Of a DNA stretch of 64,000 bases, positions 1 to 11,713 are shown piece by piece. The notes under the pieces were generated by a model, which ran no database searches, was not told where the DNA came from, and saw nothing but the letters and a program-made list of their open reading frames with translations. The DNA comes from Prostheceraeus crozeri (taxonomy: Eukaryota; Platyhelminthes; Polycladida; Euryleptidae). Positions within the stretch are counted from its first letter, which is position 1. Every line of letters begins with the position of its first letter. Both the position numbers and the translations under genes were made by a program. The DNA is taken from NCBI GenBank assembly GCA_907163375.1, contig CAJQUW010011299.1:124001-188000 (forward strand), in the 5' to 3' direction.

Positions 1-896
1 ATCGAAGCTTTTAATTGGTTCTTCATGCCCCAACTTAGTTCCCCCGGATGTGCCGCGACCTTGAGTCAATTTCCATTCTAGTCCACTTCAGATAAACAGT
101 TTATTTCTATGCCTTAACCTAACCGTGTAAGCACACGCACGAGCGTGTAAGACACGCGAGGCAAATGCAACACACGATAGTCAAACACACGCCATTGTAA
201 ATGCAGCTTAAGATCCATTTCTGCAATGCGCGCGCTTGGCCAATCACTCAAGTCAAAGAGAGACGAATATCTATGTTAACCATTGCTACCATTGCATACA
301 ATGGCTAAGATAGAATTATGTCCACTCTAGACTAACCTACACGCAAATGAAACTATTTCTGATCTGTGGTCTATCTAGACTACACATGCGAACATGCAGG
401 ATTCATGTAGACAAAATGAAGCAGTATATCTACAACTTCTCTACAGAATTTTTACCGTAGCACAGCAACGAGCTGTGAGCGAAGCTAGATGCTTATCAAA
501 TAAATTCTCTATTCTGAAACTTCTTCGTTCGTCACTTGAGAGCTTGGAAAAGGAGGGATAAAGGAAATGATAAGTGCCTCGCCACCTTTTCGATCGAGCC
601 ACAACCCGCGTGCAGAGGTGGGTATTTGCCAACTTCCCGAGGTGATGTTCAGAAAAAATGAGCTCCGACCTCAAGGAAAGCAATCCCGGAAGTTTGCGCA
701 ATAATACTCCTAGCATGACCGTAACGGGTGCACTTCACTAGTCTTGGTGATCGTTGTCCCGAGCAAGAGATTCGATTAATAGTTTTCGTAGTGCATGGAA
801 AGAAGTGCATTGAGACATCTCTTCGACCTCGTGAAAGCCTGAGACATTTAATTGCGTACTGATGGAGTTGTCGATACGGGAGGTCAGTCATGATGA
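1..896. other. no gene recognised
   Basis: I see no recognisable coding exon, RNA gene or repeat structure here. Short open frames are present on both strands but they show no family motif and no convincing splice signals. Confidence 0.5.
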
Positions 897-1062
897 TTAA
901 GAAAAAGCAGGTTCTCCTCCAAATTTTCAATTTTTTTTTCAAATTTTCAGGGTCTATAACCCTTGATGCTGTCTGTGTATATACGAAACGCGTCGGGTGA
1001 CTCGTTCTTTTATTTACTGAAATGAAAGTCGTAGAAATTGGGAGAGAACCTGCTTTTCTTAA
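897..1062. mobile_element. short TTAA-flanked MITE-like element
   Basis: A TTAA at 897-900 is followed by GAAAAAGCAGGTTCTCCTCC. Near 1040-1058 the same sequence occurs inverted (GGAGAGAACCTGCTTTTC) and runs into a second TTAA at 1059-1062. The inverted ends are about 20 bp and differ by one A and a few bases. A TTAA on each side is the target preference of the piggyBac superfamily, so a non-autonomous piggyBac-like MITE is the simplest reading; that assignment is inference. It could also be a chance hairpin. The interior of about 120 bp has no coding content. Confidence 0.45.
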
Positions 1063-1425
1063 TTTAATTGTATAATTAAATGATTGTTATGTCAGCAGCA
1101 AAATTTCGATTACCCTGCCTTTCTGATCATTTGAAGACATGCGGATTTCCGGATGTCTAACTACAGGGTGTTCAGCAAAAAACGCAAGGATTGCAAATAT
1201 CATCAAATTATTGTACTGTCATATCCTTCTTCAGTTTGTTCAAATGAAAATTCAACTTTAATTCTAGCCAATTTAAGCATGCTCGATGGCCTACATCGAT
1301 CCATAATGGCTTCGAGTGGACATATAGACATCGAACAAAAAGCGAAGGACTACAAGTGATTTTAATTTTTCAATCAAAGAATCAAACTTGATTGAATGTT
1401 TTCATTATGCAACATATATCTGAAA

Positions 1426-1882
1426 TCACTTTATATGCCACGCTTGCTGTATATGCTCGTAATTCCCCCGCGCTCGCATGCATTGATTGAGTCTTTTGAT
1501 CCACGATTTCGTAGGGTTTTGTAAAGTTTCTTGTGAAATGGAATTCCACGCAGTCGTCAAAACGTCCTTAAGATCCTCTGCTGATCTGATTATCCAACGA
1601 CTTCTCTGCGGGCCATCTACTCGTAAAAGAATGCTCCATATGCAGTAGTCAAGAACAGTTATATCCGCACTTTTCGCAGGCCATTGTGTTGGAGTAATGA
1701 AATCAACGATATTTCTTTGCAACAATCTGACGGATTTTCAAGCAGTAGGGGCTGCTGCACCATCTTGTTGCCATCACATCATCAATAGCAATTATTCATT
1801 ATTCTGTTGATATCACCAAACATGGCTGGTAGCATTTCTTCGGCGTAAACGTCCTTATTTACTGTATTTTCTTTTCTGTCAA
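1426..1882 (-). pseudogene. Tc1/mariner-type transposase fragment, broken
   Basis: Read on the minus strand, this segment encodes the C-terminal part of a Tc1/mariner (IS630-like) transposase. Visible in order are a stretch reading TVNKDVYAEEMLP (about 1880-1830), the second-aspartate block QQDGAAAPTA (about 1770-1740), then WPAKSADITVLDYCIWSIL (about 1690-1635) and a tail ending in RLNQCMRARGNYEHI. In the family the aspartate of QQDG and the acid in the following SPDL..LD block are catalytic; here the latter block has diverged. A TGA sits where a Trp is normally found just after QQDGAAAPTA, and a frame change lies upstream of it, so the copy is dead. No terminal inverted repeats were found. 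The N-terminal half is missing. Confidence 0.75.
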
Positions 1883-2649
1883 GTTCGTTGCTGATCTTTG
1901 GCTGCTGATTTATGTGGCCGATCTCGGATTAGATATTTACTTTTGAATTTGAAGACAAATCAATAGAGATGCTGTTAATTGAAGAAATGGCATAATTGTC
2001 GATCTCGGTTTAGAAATCTATATTTCAATGCAAAGATAAAACATAAGTTAATCTAATTTGGTTGCAATGCAAACTAATGCACGAATGAAATAGCAGCTCA
2101 AATAGCTTGCTTTTTCCACCTATACGAGCTATAAATCTGGCGATTTGCAATCCTTACATTGACACCTTGTATATCGTGTCAGCACATTCCTATGCATATC
2201 AGGCATTATGTTCAATCCTTTATAACTTCCTAGAAAGTATGACTCAAGCCCAACTTTCACCGTCTAAAATTACATGGATAAGGATAATAAAAAACGTCAA
2301 TCTACCACAAACACGTGCGTATGTATTCGGCCAATGACAATAGAGGTGGGATTAACTCCCCACAATGATCAACAATGCATCTCCAGCATGTCGGTGCACA
2401 AAGTCGATTATGTACAGTGCCGAGCAGGATATGTACACGAGGGCGAAATACAAGACAAGTACATGGGATATGCTGCATGAGAAGGGCGTATTAGAGATAG
2501 AATCAACATAAAAGAAGGTAACAAATGGCACACAAGTGGAAGATCTGAGAGAAGAAATAGAGGAACGCAGTGTCCCGATTCGCGCCCAATGTCGTAACAA
2601 TCACCACATCAAGAGCTCTCTTCATAATCCACGATAAAATATGTTTCTT
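1883..2649. other. no gene recognised
   Basis: Only unremarkable AT-rich sequence is seen, with no domain-bearing frame and no repeat that I could define. Confidence 0.4.
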
Positions 2650-3195
2650 CCATCATAACCCACATGTTTGCGGTGGATTCACAGCCTTTGTCAGTGCACA
2701 CGTGGGAGAACAATAAATTTACAAATCGTCGGAAGTAATTACCACATAGCTACTTGCGCAGTTCGGTCTGTACATTCAGGAAGTTTCTAGTGTTGAACTC
2801 TTTGATGAATAAGGCTTCAGCCAGCTAGGTTAGCCACGCTATTGACATTAGCGTCGTCAGGTAAGTGCAAATGCATATTAATTTCAGACGGAGGATTGCA
2901 GACGTCAGGAAATGAACGCACAAAAGGTAATCCGCCATCTGAAATTAACAAACACTTGCACTTTCCTATCGGCAGCAAAACCGTAGCTAACCAAGATGGT
3001 TGGAGCGTTTTTCATCTAAGAATTCAACTCCAGCAACCTATTGAATGTCCAAACCCGAACTGCGCAATTGACTTTGTGGTAATCACTTTTAACGAATTGA
3101 ACTCTGTATGTTAATATTGTAAATTTATTGTTCTCTCACGTGTACGCCGATGAAGGTGGAGAATTCACCGGAAACGTGTGTGGGTGTTTCCACGT
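2650..3195. repeat. long imperfect inverted repeat (foldback element)
   Basis: The left arm (about 2660-2905) is repeated in inverted orientation by the right arm (about 2920-3190). Matching pairs include ACGTGGGAGAACAATAAATT near 2700 with its inverse near 3120, GCGCAGTTCGG near 2757 with its inverse near 3055, and AGTGCAAATGCATATTAATT near 2870 with its inverse near 2945. The arms are roughly 230-250 bp and perhaps 75-80 percent alike, with almost no central loop. This looks like a foldback-type non-autonomous DNA element or an old inverted duplication. Open frames inside it show no known domain. Confidence 0.7.
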
Positions 3196-3605
3196 GAGTA
3201 GCTTTTTTCTGACAACAATGAATCTGGGCATTGTTGCTTTTGTTTTCACTTGCTCAGTATTCTACAGCATGCATCGTGATCTGACTGTCTCAGGGGAAGC
3301 CACGAGATAACATTTCAATGACAGCAACGTACTTGACAACATTTAAGACCTTTGTTTCTGTTGAAATTTTAACCGGGTAGTCATGTGCCTCGTACAGTTT
3401 GAATGTGGACTTATTTAGGCCTGCTTCGACGAACAATAAGGGACCCTTGATCTTCCGGCTTAAATTTCCATAGAACCATAGGCTTTAGATACTACTACGA
3501 ACGCTGCTGTTATTCAAATTTCATTTCACACCGTCCCCGAGACAGCTTCAGGACGATTTTTCAAGAAGACCATTTTGATGAAGAACCGGCAACGTTCAGA
3601 ATTCG

Positions 3606-3845
3606 CGTAATTATAAATAAAATAAATCAACGTTATTTACGCTCAGAAACACATTAGGCACGGTGCCTTTCTTCGACGTGGCCAAATTGCTATTTATCTC
3701 ACTCTCATTCTGTTTGTGCTGAGTGTTAAGCAAGAATGCAGAGTGTACCTTATCTAAAAGTCTTAGACTTGACCTGGCCAAGGTTTGAACCCACGTTTGC
3801 CAGACGCAGTGCGAAAACTCTACCACAAGGCCACAGCGCCGGTCA
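3606..3845 (-). repeat. tRNA-derived SINE-like repeat
   Basis: On the minus strand, 3842-3770 resembles a tRNA head: an A-box-like block TGGCCTTGTGGTAGAG (near 3833-3818) and a B box GGGTTCAAACC (near 3793-3783) are spaced as in pol III internal promoters. The cloverleaf is poor, so this is not a working tRNA. The following body runs to an AT-rich end near 3606. The call as a SINE rests on the boxes alone; a second copy was not found in the window. Confidence 0.5.
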
Positions 3846-4959
3846 GCAGATTATAAATCAGAATTAGAGCTTCCAATTTACATGATTTAAATGGTGATTT
3901 TCGCACCAAGTGCATTATTGGCATTCGTATCGGGACACTGTAAATCGAGGAAGAATTAAAGAATTAAAACCGCTAACTCCGATAAAGCGAAGAAACGTTC
4001 TCCAAATGACTGTAAAATGACCAAAATTGGATTAAAAATGGCAAAAATGATACGTTGACGACCACGTGAACAATAGCTGCTCATGTTTAGTGGAGGATGA
4101 AGGACATGGAAAGCTTACCTGCATCGAAAGTGGAGGAAAGGAACACTTGATGGATACCAGTGCGGCAGATCGTGACATCAGAGCCGAGGAGGAGCTGATG
4201 CAACCCGACTAATGGTCACCGAAGTGACGATATGTACAGTGTCGGACCAACCAACGATGACCAACGCTTTACAATAATATGTATAAAAAGAAACAAAAAG
4301 AAAAAATATACCAATTCACAAAAAACACGAAGAAAAATAGTTGCGCAACCACCGCATGCAGTCTTGAACAATGTAGCCGCACACATATGATTGACAAATG
4401 AGGTTCTAGAAACACTTGAATGCAAAAATGAGAAATGTCAGACATTCCTGATGTCCAGAACAGAAAATTCGAACGAGAAATGATGCCTCCCCGCTTTTGT
4501 CAACAACTCTAAAGCTTGAACAATCATTCATAGATTATCCTAACTAATACCACAATGAAGGATCAAAATCTATGAAGAAGTAATTAAATAAATATAACTG
4601 TGTAACATACTAGTGAACTGCATATTACCTTTGACAAGACAAGTCAATGAAGAGATGAAATTTCGGTATTTGCTCGCCTTGCCGCATTCCTTCATCTTTA
4701 GCCTTCGAAATAATACTATAGTTTAAAGTCATCACTGAGAGAAAATACACGAAATAGATAGGATATCCAAGTTCAAGATACAGAGAGAAGACATCCGTCA
4801 TTCAATTAAATAACAATTGTAATTACGTATTTCCTTAATCCTAAGATACAATCTTCGATGTCTTCAAAGGACAGATACAGACCGCACGTAAGAGATGCTC
4901 TAAACTAAGAAAATATTGCCGTCAAGGGACATATTCAACACTATCTTCACAGTTTTCAC
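3846..4959. other. no gene recognised
   Basis: No coding exon, RNA or clear repeat could be supported here. Short reading frames are present without family motifs. Confidence 0.4.
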
Positions 4960-6240
4960 AATTCAATCTTCGAGAAGACGATTGAGATCATCAAGATAGC
5001 CAATGCTTTCAAGAGTATGACAACATCTTTTAGAGAGCGATATAGTGCTTCAAGAAACGATACTATCATCAAGAGAACGAATATGTCTCCAGGAGAGTGA
5101 TGGACGATTCCCCTTTCAAAAGGACAACACCTGCTTCAAACAATGTCACTGAGAGGACGATGCTTTCCTCATGGAAAAATTCATGTCATCAAAGACTACA
5201 CCGTTTAGAAACCCAGGGCATATTCAAGAGGACCCTGATTCTATCTTCAAGACAACGAAGACACTTCTATGAAATGAGAGTGTCTTCAAGAAAAATTGAG
5301 TGTTTCCGAGATAACGATGGTGTCTCCAAGATAACGATAGCAACATTTAAGTGAACGATTGTGTCTTCAAGATAACGACTGTACCTTCAATATATCGATA
5401 GTATCTCCGAGCTGACGATAGTGTCTTCAAGATAACGACTGTACCTTCAAGATAGCGATAGTGTCTCCGAGATAACGATAGCGACATTTAGGTATCGATT
5501 CCGTCTTCAAGATAACAGTAGTGTCTTCAAGATAACGACTGTACCTTCAATATATCGATAGTATCTCCGAGATGACGATAGTGTCTTCAAGATAACGACT
5601 GCACCTTCAAGATAGCGATAGTGTCTCCGAGATAACGATAACGACATTTAGGTATCGATTCCGTCTTCAAGATAACGACTGCACCTTCAATATATCGATA
5701 GTGTCTCCGAGATGACGATAGTGCATCCAAGATAGCGATAGTGTCTTCAAGATAACGATAGCGACATTTAGGTATCGATTCCGTCTTCAAGATAACAGTA
5801 GTGTCTTCAAGATAACGACTGTACCTTCAATATATCGATAGTATCTCCGAGCTGACGATAGTGTCTTCAAGATAACGATTCCGTTTTCAAGATAACAGTA
5901 GTGTCTTCAAGATAACGATGGCGACATTTGGGTAACGGTAGTGTCTCCGAGATGATGATAGTGTCTCCAAGATAACGACGGTGTCTCCGAGATAACGATG
6001 CTGTCTTCAAGATAACGATAGCGACACTTGGGTAACGGCAGTGTCTCCAAGATAGCGATAGTGTCTTCAAGACAGCGATGGTGTCTCCGAGATAGCGATA
6101 GTGTATTCAAGATAGTGATCTTGTCTTCAAGATAACGATAGTCTCTTCAAGATAACGTTAGTTTCTCCAAGATAGCGACAGTGTCTTCAAGACAGCGATG
6201 GTGTCTCCGAGATAGCGATAGTGTATTCAAGATGATGATG
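4960..6240. repeat. 20-bp minisatellite array
   Basis: A tandem array with unit close to GTGTCTTCAAGATAACGATA, exactly 20 bp, is clean from about 5340 to 6230 and more degenerate from about 4960. Because the unit is 20 bp, matching units fall in the same column of every 60-base line. There are variant units (GCGACATTTAGGTATCGATT, CTGTACCTTCAATATATCGA) that recur together in longer blocks at about 5361, 5521 and 5801, so multi-unit segments have been duplicated. The unit length is not a multiple of three, so every strand reads as a 20-residue repeat in open frames; these frames are by-products. The array lies downstream of the YPEL stop codon and could be in its 3' untranslated region or beyond it. 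Confidence 0.9.
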
Positions 6241-6559
6241 AAATCTGATTCCATTTAGCATGACTTCAATCAGCTTGACAGCAATTACCAAGTAAGAAGA
6301 GCAAATGTTTCAAAAAGCTTCCTAAAGATCATCGAAACAAATGTTGACATGCTCCGGAGAGAGAGCAGCTAGGAGAGGCATCATTTTCTGGTCGACATCA
6401 GCTCAGGGCCGTCGTGGGACGGTAATCGTCAAGGCTCGGTGTGCAGGGGCACAGAATTGTTATTCTTCCCCTTTCCTCCTCCCACGCCGACAACGAGCAG
6501 GCAACAAGCAAGGACACGACGAGACGCGAGTCCAGGAGGGGATCGGGAAACATAGTGTG
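6241..6559. other. 3' flank of the YPEL gene
   Basis: This is sequence downstream (minus strand) of the YPEL stop codon and probably 3' untranslated region. I found no canonical AATAAA for the minus strand close to the stop. Confidence 0.35.
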
Positions 6560-9500
6560 TCAAGGATTGGCCGGTGGAGAAGACGGAGGCATAGAGCCAC
6601 CATCAGAACTAGCTGAGCCGGCAGTGAAACTGTCCCAGCCATTGTCTTTGATCAGGTGGGCCAGTTCAATGATATACTTGCCCTCCTTGTATTTCTGACT
6701 GGACTCGAAAGCATGTTCATATTTCCAGCCCAACGTTGTCTTGCAACAATCGCAGAATATGTCAGCGACTGAATGCAAGCCGGTGAGAAGGATGCGTTCC
6801 TCAGGAGAGCCACAACCAACATTGACAACACGATCGAAGAGATACGCCCTTCCTTGAGCGCCCTGGAACGACTTGGAGATGAGATCAGCATGGCGAGCCA
6901 AGTGTGCACGACAATGTACGCATGAATATGTTCGATCATCCTCGGTGTTGAGATACACCTGTAGAGCAAATTTGATCATTTAGTCAAGCACAAGGCAATT
7001 GTTAAACGCACATACATAGAATATTGTAATTCAGATAAAAGCACGGATTTTCATAGATTATACATTATGTAGATCAATGTTTCTCAACTTTAATTCGCTT
7101 CTGCCCGCAATTATTGAAATTTCTTCTAGTTGCCCAACAGAATTAGATTCATCTGCGCGCGCGGCTTCGGTTTCTAGAATGGAAATATCGCATATGTTCT
7201 TAACATTGAAATTGCACATCACCAAATTAGACAACTTGCTTATTCAGTGTTTTTCGAATGGATAATTCGTATATTGCCTACTACTGGAAATGACAAACAA
7301 TAAGCTGTCAGCCAGTTTTAAACACCAGAGCCAGTGAGTGAGTGGCGTGCGTTGTGTGATATCACTTCAGACACACCAAAACACACATCGCTGTCTAGCT
7401 ACTATCAGTGTATGCAGTGAGGAATGCTGAGAAGAGGATGGTGAAATCATCAGGTGAACCAATTTTCATGCGCCTGCTATTTTCTTTAATAATGATCGAA
7501 AGGACCGATATTATGGAAAAGCTTGCACACAATGATCTGAATTCTTCGAATCTGCAGCAATCGTGGCAATAGAAGCACTTTGATGGAATTTACAGTAATC
7601 CGCAAGCGACGCACGACTTTTTCCTACCTCTGTAAGGTATTAGGAATTCCTTTTTGCCCACTTACTAAGTTCCAACGTGCGCCATCGTTTTAAATTAGTC
7701 CTCGATTCTAGTGAACTGAAAGAGTAAAACAATCTAATTCTATGGGTTACCCCTCCACATACTTTTTCCAAATGTCATATGTAGGTCATTGAAAAAACGC
7801 GACATGTGAGGCAAAGTCTAAAAAGCATTTTACGAAAACTTCGAATTATCACCTCATTCGAGGTTTGAGCTCCGTGCGTCATGTTAAGGTTGGACTTGAT
7901 GATTTGACATTAAAGCTTTCATACACGCTTGCAGAGGCTGCTTTACACTGGCAGTTCACGTGCTGTGCAGTAGATGACGAAAATGACCTCGTTATGACGT
8001 TTATCGCAATTTCTTCTAATAGAGAACGTGATGTCAGTGTTGCAGAGGCAGTTCAGGTACAATTTATTTATTTTATTTTATTTATTCAGTACATTTATAT
8101 TGCGCTGTACCCAAGTGGCCAAGTTCAGCGAATAGACCGAAGTTCATTTCTTTGCACCGTACTGGAATGATTGTCATCTGATTGGTTACTCTTCTATATC
8201 TAATCTACCAGGGGCGACCGCAGAAAAACAGAGCTAGATAGTGAGTTGTTAGCGTCCAACAAATCTCTAGCAATTGTTAGAGATTTATAAGTCCCGAACC
8301 GCATGGTGCACACAGAAGAGTTGTTGGAGTTTCGTTTCAATTACTGCATGACAACCCCTTTGAGTGACAGTTTGTACGGAAAGGAACTCCGTTTTTAGCA
8401 TCAGTTGCTATGTGATAAACTGAAACTCTATAAAACGCATTAACCTTCTGATGTTGGCAAAGTGTGTAACAATAACGATTGTGGCTGCTGATCATAGGCA
8501 ATGTATGACACCATATAAATCCAAAACTATAATAATAAAAGACTAGAACGGCCATTGACATTGAAGATGATAGTACGTCGTGGACATGCTATGACACCGG
8601 GGTGACGATTATTAAATAGTGTATGTAGTGTATATTTTTCAGTATACATGAAAATCGAACAGATCCGAGAGAGTTACAAGCAATCGCTATTCGTTTATGT
8701 GTTGACTGCCTGCGTGATAAATCAGTGCTATCTTTATGACAATGAAACTTTCTAATAATCAAGTCAAAGACAATTGCGGCATGAAGCATAGATTTATAAA
8801 TAGCACATGTATATTGACGGAGATAACTAGTTCCCCAATTCACACATGCCCACTATATCAGCAACCACATAGCAGAAACACAATGAGTGCTGTTGTCATT
8901 GCCATGCAGCGCATAATAACAGCTATTGTTATTCTTCTTTTCAATGCAGTGGTCACGAAAGCTTTGCGTAGGCAAGTGCACGTGCTTTAGGGAAGTCATC
9001 GATCTCTTGCTTTTAGATCAATGCATAAAGGTGGCACGATTTCTAATTTCGGATCAGTCGGATGACAAAGCGAACGTCATTTGCAATGAATTCACTACTG
9101 AGTACAAGGCAACCAACAATAGTGGCCTCTTGATGTTTACAGAGACCAATCACAGATAGGATGTCATAAAGTTAGCGATCACTAACCAAGACCGTAACCA
9201 AGACTGACTTCACAGTCCTTCTGTGCGCACCCCACAAGGGTTAGCGAGGTTGTTAGTGATTCGTTAGCCTAGCAATGTTTCTGTGCAGTCGCCCCAGGTC
9301 TTGTCACAGTAACCTGACAGGTCATCGTCCATCATGTCAGCGCATCAGGTTTTTCTCTTTACGTTCCATGTGCCATTTTGGTTGGACAGTGCTGACTTGC
9401 TGTTCGTAATGCAAATTAGTTGCTGTACATGCAGTTTTGTTTCATGGCTATATCATCCTATGTTTTAATTACATGACGAAAGTGTCACTCGCCTGCTGCA

Positions 9501-11569
9501 CCTGCCAGTGTAAAGTAGGCCTAAGTGCTTCAGATTCAAACCTTATTCCCAAGGCAGCAAATAACAGGATTCCTGAGATTTCTTGCAAGAATGGCGATAA
9601 CTGGAATGAAGCTGTATTCTCTTCTATGTTGTCGGGTTTCCTTGCTTTTATAGTTAGGGTTAGATACTGCTCCGCCACTTGTTTGTTACACCACATCCGC
9701 TGTTTCGTTACCTCAGGGTCCCTGAGATAAATTCTCTGTCTATAATAAGTTTTATAGACTCCAAAGTCTCAATGAGCCGGGGTCTGAGATTAAAAAACTG
9801 TAAAGCTTTCTGTCTTGGATCAACCTACGTCCGTCAACTCCTTGACTTGCGGCTTGAAGGCTCAAAAGGGGTCATTTATAAAAATCACCCATGAAATGAC
9901 TCTATAAGCTGTGTGAATAAATCATTAAGACCCTTCTACCACTGCTCGTCCCCCTCTATCCGCCTGGGCCCAGCAGTGACGACCAGGGAATACTTATTCG
10001 GCGCTTGACTATGTCTTACGGTGTGGATGGATGTTATTGGCTGATTCCGGTCGCACCTGACTGACCGTGTACAGCAGGTTTGTTCCGGTTCTAGCAGCTC
10101 GTGTTCGCTGTCGGTGTTATGTGGGGTTCCACATGAGTCGGTCCTGGGACCAATCCTGCTCCTGTTGTACACGTCGGATTTGCTGCAGCTGATACAGCGA
10201 CATCACCTGGTGCCGCACGCATACGTTGATGATGCTCAAATTTATGGGTTCTGCCTGCCATCCACCAGTAGTGAGCTCGTTCAGCCGGTGTCTGCCTGCG
10301 TGGCTGATGAATCTACGTGGATGGCTTCCAACAGGCTCCTCCAGCTAAGACTGAGGTTCTCTGGTGAGCTCCTGTGAGAAGGCAACATCTAATCCCAACT
10401 GGACCGGTCATCGTCGCCGGTTCATCACTCAGGCCTGTGACTTCAGTCCATGACCTTGGGGTTCGGATTGATGCAGGTGTTACCATGAAAGCGCATGTTA
10501 ACAATGCAGTGGTGTCGTGCTTCGCAGTGTTGCGTCAAATTCGCAGTTACGATTTCACGTATGTCCATTGGTGACCGCGCTTTTCCTGCTTCGGCATAGA
10601 GTGCATGGAACAGTCTTCCTTTGGATATTAGATCGTGTGAATCACTTTTGGTTTTCCGACTGCGGCTGAAAACGTATCTGTTCGCCTGCAATGGTTGAAT
10701 AATATCAAAGCTGCGTCACTTTGGATGGTACATTCGCAACTGCATGTTTCTTTTGTAAAGTGCTCCAGAAGCAAATTTTTGCACTGCAGCACTATAATCC
10801 TGACAATAAATAAACCAATAAAATAAATAAAACTAGCAGCTCCTTACCCACTGGAGGCTGAGAGACACTAATCTAGACAATCTTATGATAAGTTCACGAA
10901 GATGCCAATCACAATTTCACAGAAGCACTTTAATATCAAATTGCCGCCCAATATGTGCATGAAACTTTGATTTATTTGTGAACGATATCTAACCTCCCTT
11001 ACCTGCGTGACCAATTAATTAAGGAATTTCAAATTTCACATACCATACATTTTATACTACAGCATCGTCATGGCGAGGCTGCATTCTGACTAGATTGATG
11101 ACAATAAACTCGCAGTTTATATTGACTCTAAGGAGAAGGAACTTGATATTTTAAGGGTGCTAGTTGTCTCACTGTCTCATCTGCGTCGAGTCAAATGGTG
11201 ATTTATGTCTACGGAACACTAAAAGTCCGGAAAACGGTATATTGAAAAACGTTGGCTCAAAGCGGCCATCACCTCAAGATCCCTTTTTCTTCAAACTATT
11301 TGGGTAAACTACCACTTGTGTGTGACTGGCGTAGTCAGATCTGGAAGAGCGCAGCGGCACTTCGGAGGACCTTCATGCCGACCACTAATATTTTCTAGGA
11401 CTCGATCACACGACTAAAAGACAGCAAGGCCGAATATTAAGCTGTAATAGATCACCCTCTTTAACCCTTCATTTGAACTTGATACGTTTTCATAATCATT
11501 GCTTACCTGGAACATCTTGAACTTCCCTAGATCGCTTTGATCTTGCATCAGGGCGATTGCTGGGGCCAT
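6560..11569 (-). CDS. YPEL: Yippee-like zinc-binding protein (YPEL1-4 type), two coding exons
   Basis: The coding exons on the minus strand are 11569-11507 and 6958-6560, giving 153 residues. Exon 1 begins MAPAIALMQ and ends ..KFKMFQ at a CAG|GTAAGC donor. Exon 2 starts after a CTCTACAG acceptor with [13 protein letters not shown]; the phase is 0 on both sides. The yippee core is excellent: the zinc-binding pairs CVHC and CDCC, then [56 protein letters not shown] and [12 protein letters not shown], close to vertebrate YPEL1-4 and unlike YPEL5. Yippee proteins are small, highly conserved zinc proteins linked to nuclei and the mitotic apparatus; their biochemical role is not settled. The usual length is about 120. 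Here a Ser/Pro/Gly-rich tail (..[12 protein letters not shown]..) of about 20 residues and a longer N-terminus are added. Exon 1 is chosen by splice phase and by similarity to the ..SKTFQ end of family exon 1. The intron is about 4.5 kb and carries transposons. Confidence 0.9.
6970..8210. other. YPEL intron, no further gene seen
   Basis: Intron sequence of the YPEL gene. An open frame at 7865-8170 has no recognisable motif, and nothing else here could be supported as a gene or RNA. Confidence 0.4.
8211..9298. mobile_element. non-autonomous DNA element with GGGGCGAC termini
   Basis: The left end near 8211 reads CCAGGGGCGACCGCAGAAAA and the right end near 9298, inverted, reads CCTGGGGCGACTGCACAGAA. 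Further inverted matches follow inside, for example GGTGCACACAGAAGA near 8305 against GGTGCGCACAGAAGG (inverted, near 9225), and copies of TTAGCG..CTAAC. Together these give imperfect terminal inverted repeats of roughly 100 bp around about 1.09 kb. No transposase frame is seen inside, so it is non-autonomous. I could not find a clean target duplication. The CAGGGGC-type end recalls hAT or P-like elements, but the superfamily is not assigned. It lies in the YPEL intron. Confidence 0.6.
9985..10835 (+). pseudogene. CR1/L2-type LINE, 5'-truncated reverse transcriptase fragment
   Basis: Reverse transcriptase blocks are readable on the plus strand: [13 protein letters not shown] (about 10037), [21 protein letters not shown] (10117 on), the catalytic-site block [11 protein letters not shown] (about 10221, normally YADD), WMASNRL, then [21 protein letters not shown] and [10 protein letters not shown] (10440-10545). 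A TGA sits in the middle of the fragment, after KTEVLW. The segment between LRQIRS and the end motif ([24 protein letters not shown], 10590-10690) has been deleted. The 3' end is an AATAAA-rich tail at about 10800-10833, as CR1 and L2 elements often have. It is dead, 5'-truncated and sits in the YPEL intron in the opposite sense to that gene. Confidence 0.85.
10836..11506. other. 5' part of the YPEL intron, nothing else seen
   Basis: Intron sequence between the LINE tail and the exon 1 donor. No gene, RNA or repeat could be supported. Confidence 0.4.
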
Positions 11570-11713
11570 CAATCAGTCAAGAAAGCATAATGGAGACTGT
11601 TGACTCCAGAAGCGGGATACAGGCAGATCTGCAGAGAAAATTCTATCTTAGAGACATTTCGATACTACTACTTGTGAGACCAAATGCAAGCTGATAATGC
11701 GGTCGTACCATCG

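Noticed and set aside
2842-3310. Plus-strand frames within the inverted repeat
   Set aside because: They are explained by the repeat arms and contain no motif; the Cys-rich look is not a defined zinc finger.
5587-6110. Several minus-strand frames with repeating YRYLEDTIAIL-like protein
   Set aside because: A 20-bp repeat without stops opens all frames; there is no start context or domain.
5340-6230. Possible CRISPR array
   Set aside because: The units are directly tandem with no spacers, and the genome is eukaryotic.
9437-9730. Open frame of 97 codons in the YPEL intron
   Set aside because: No domain, no splice support and no similarity that I recognise.
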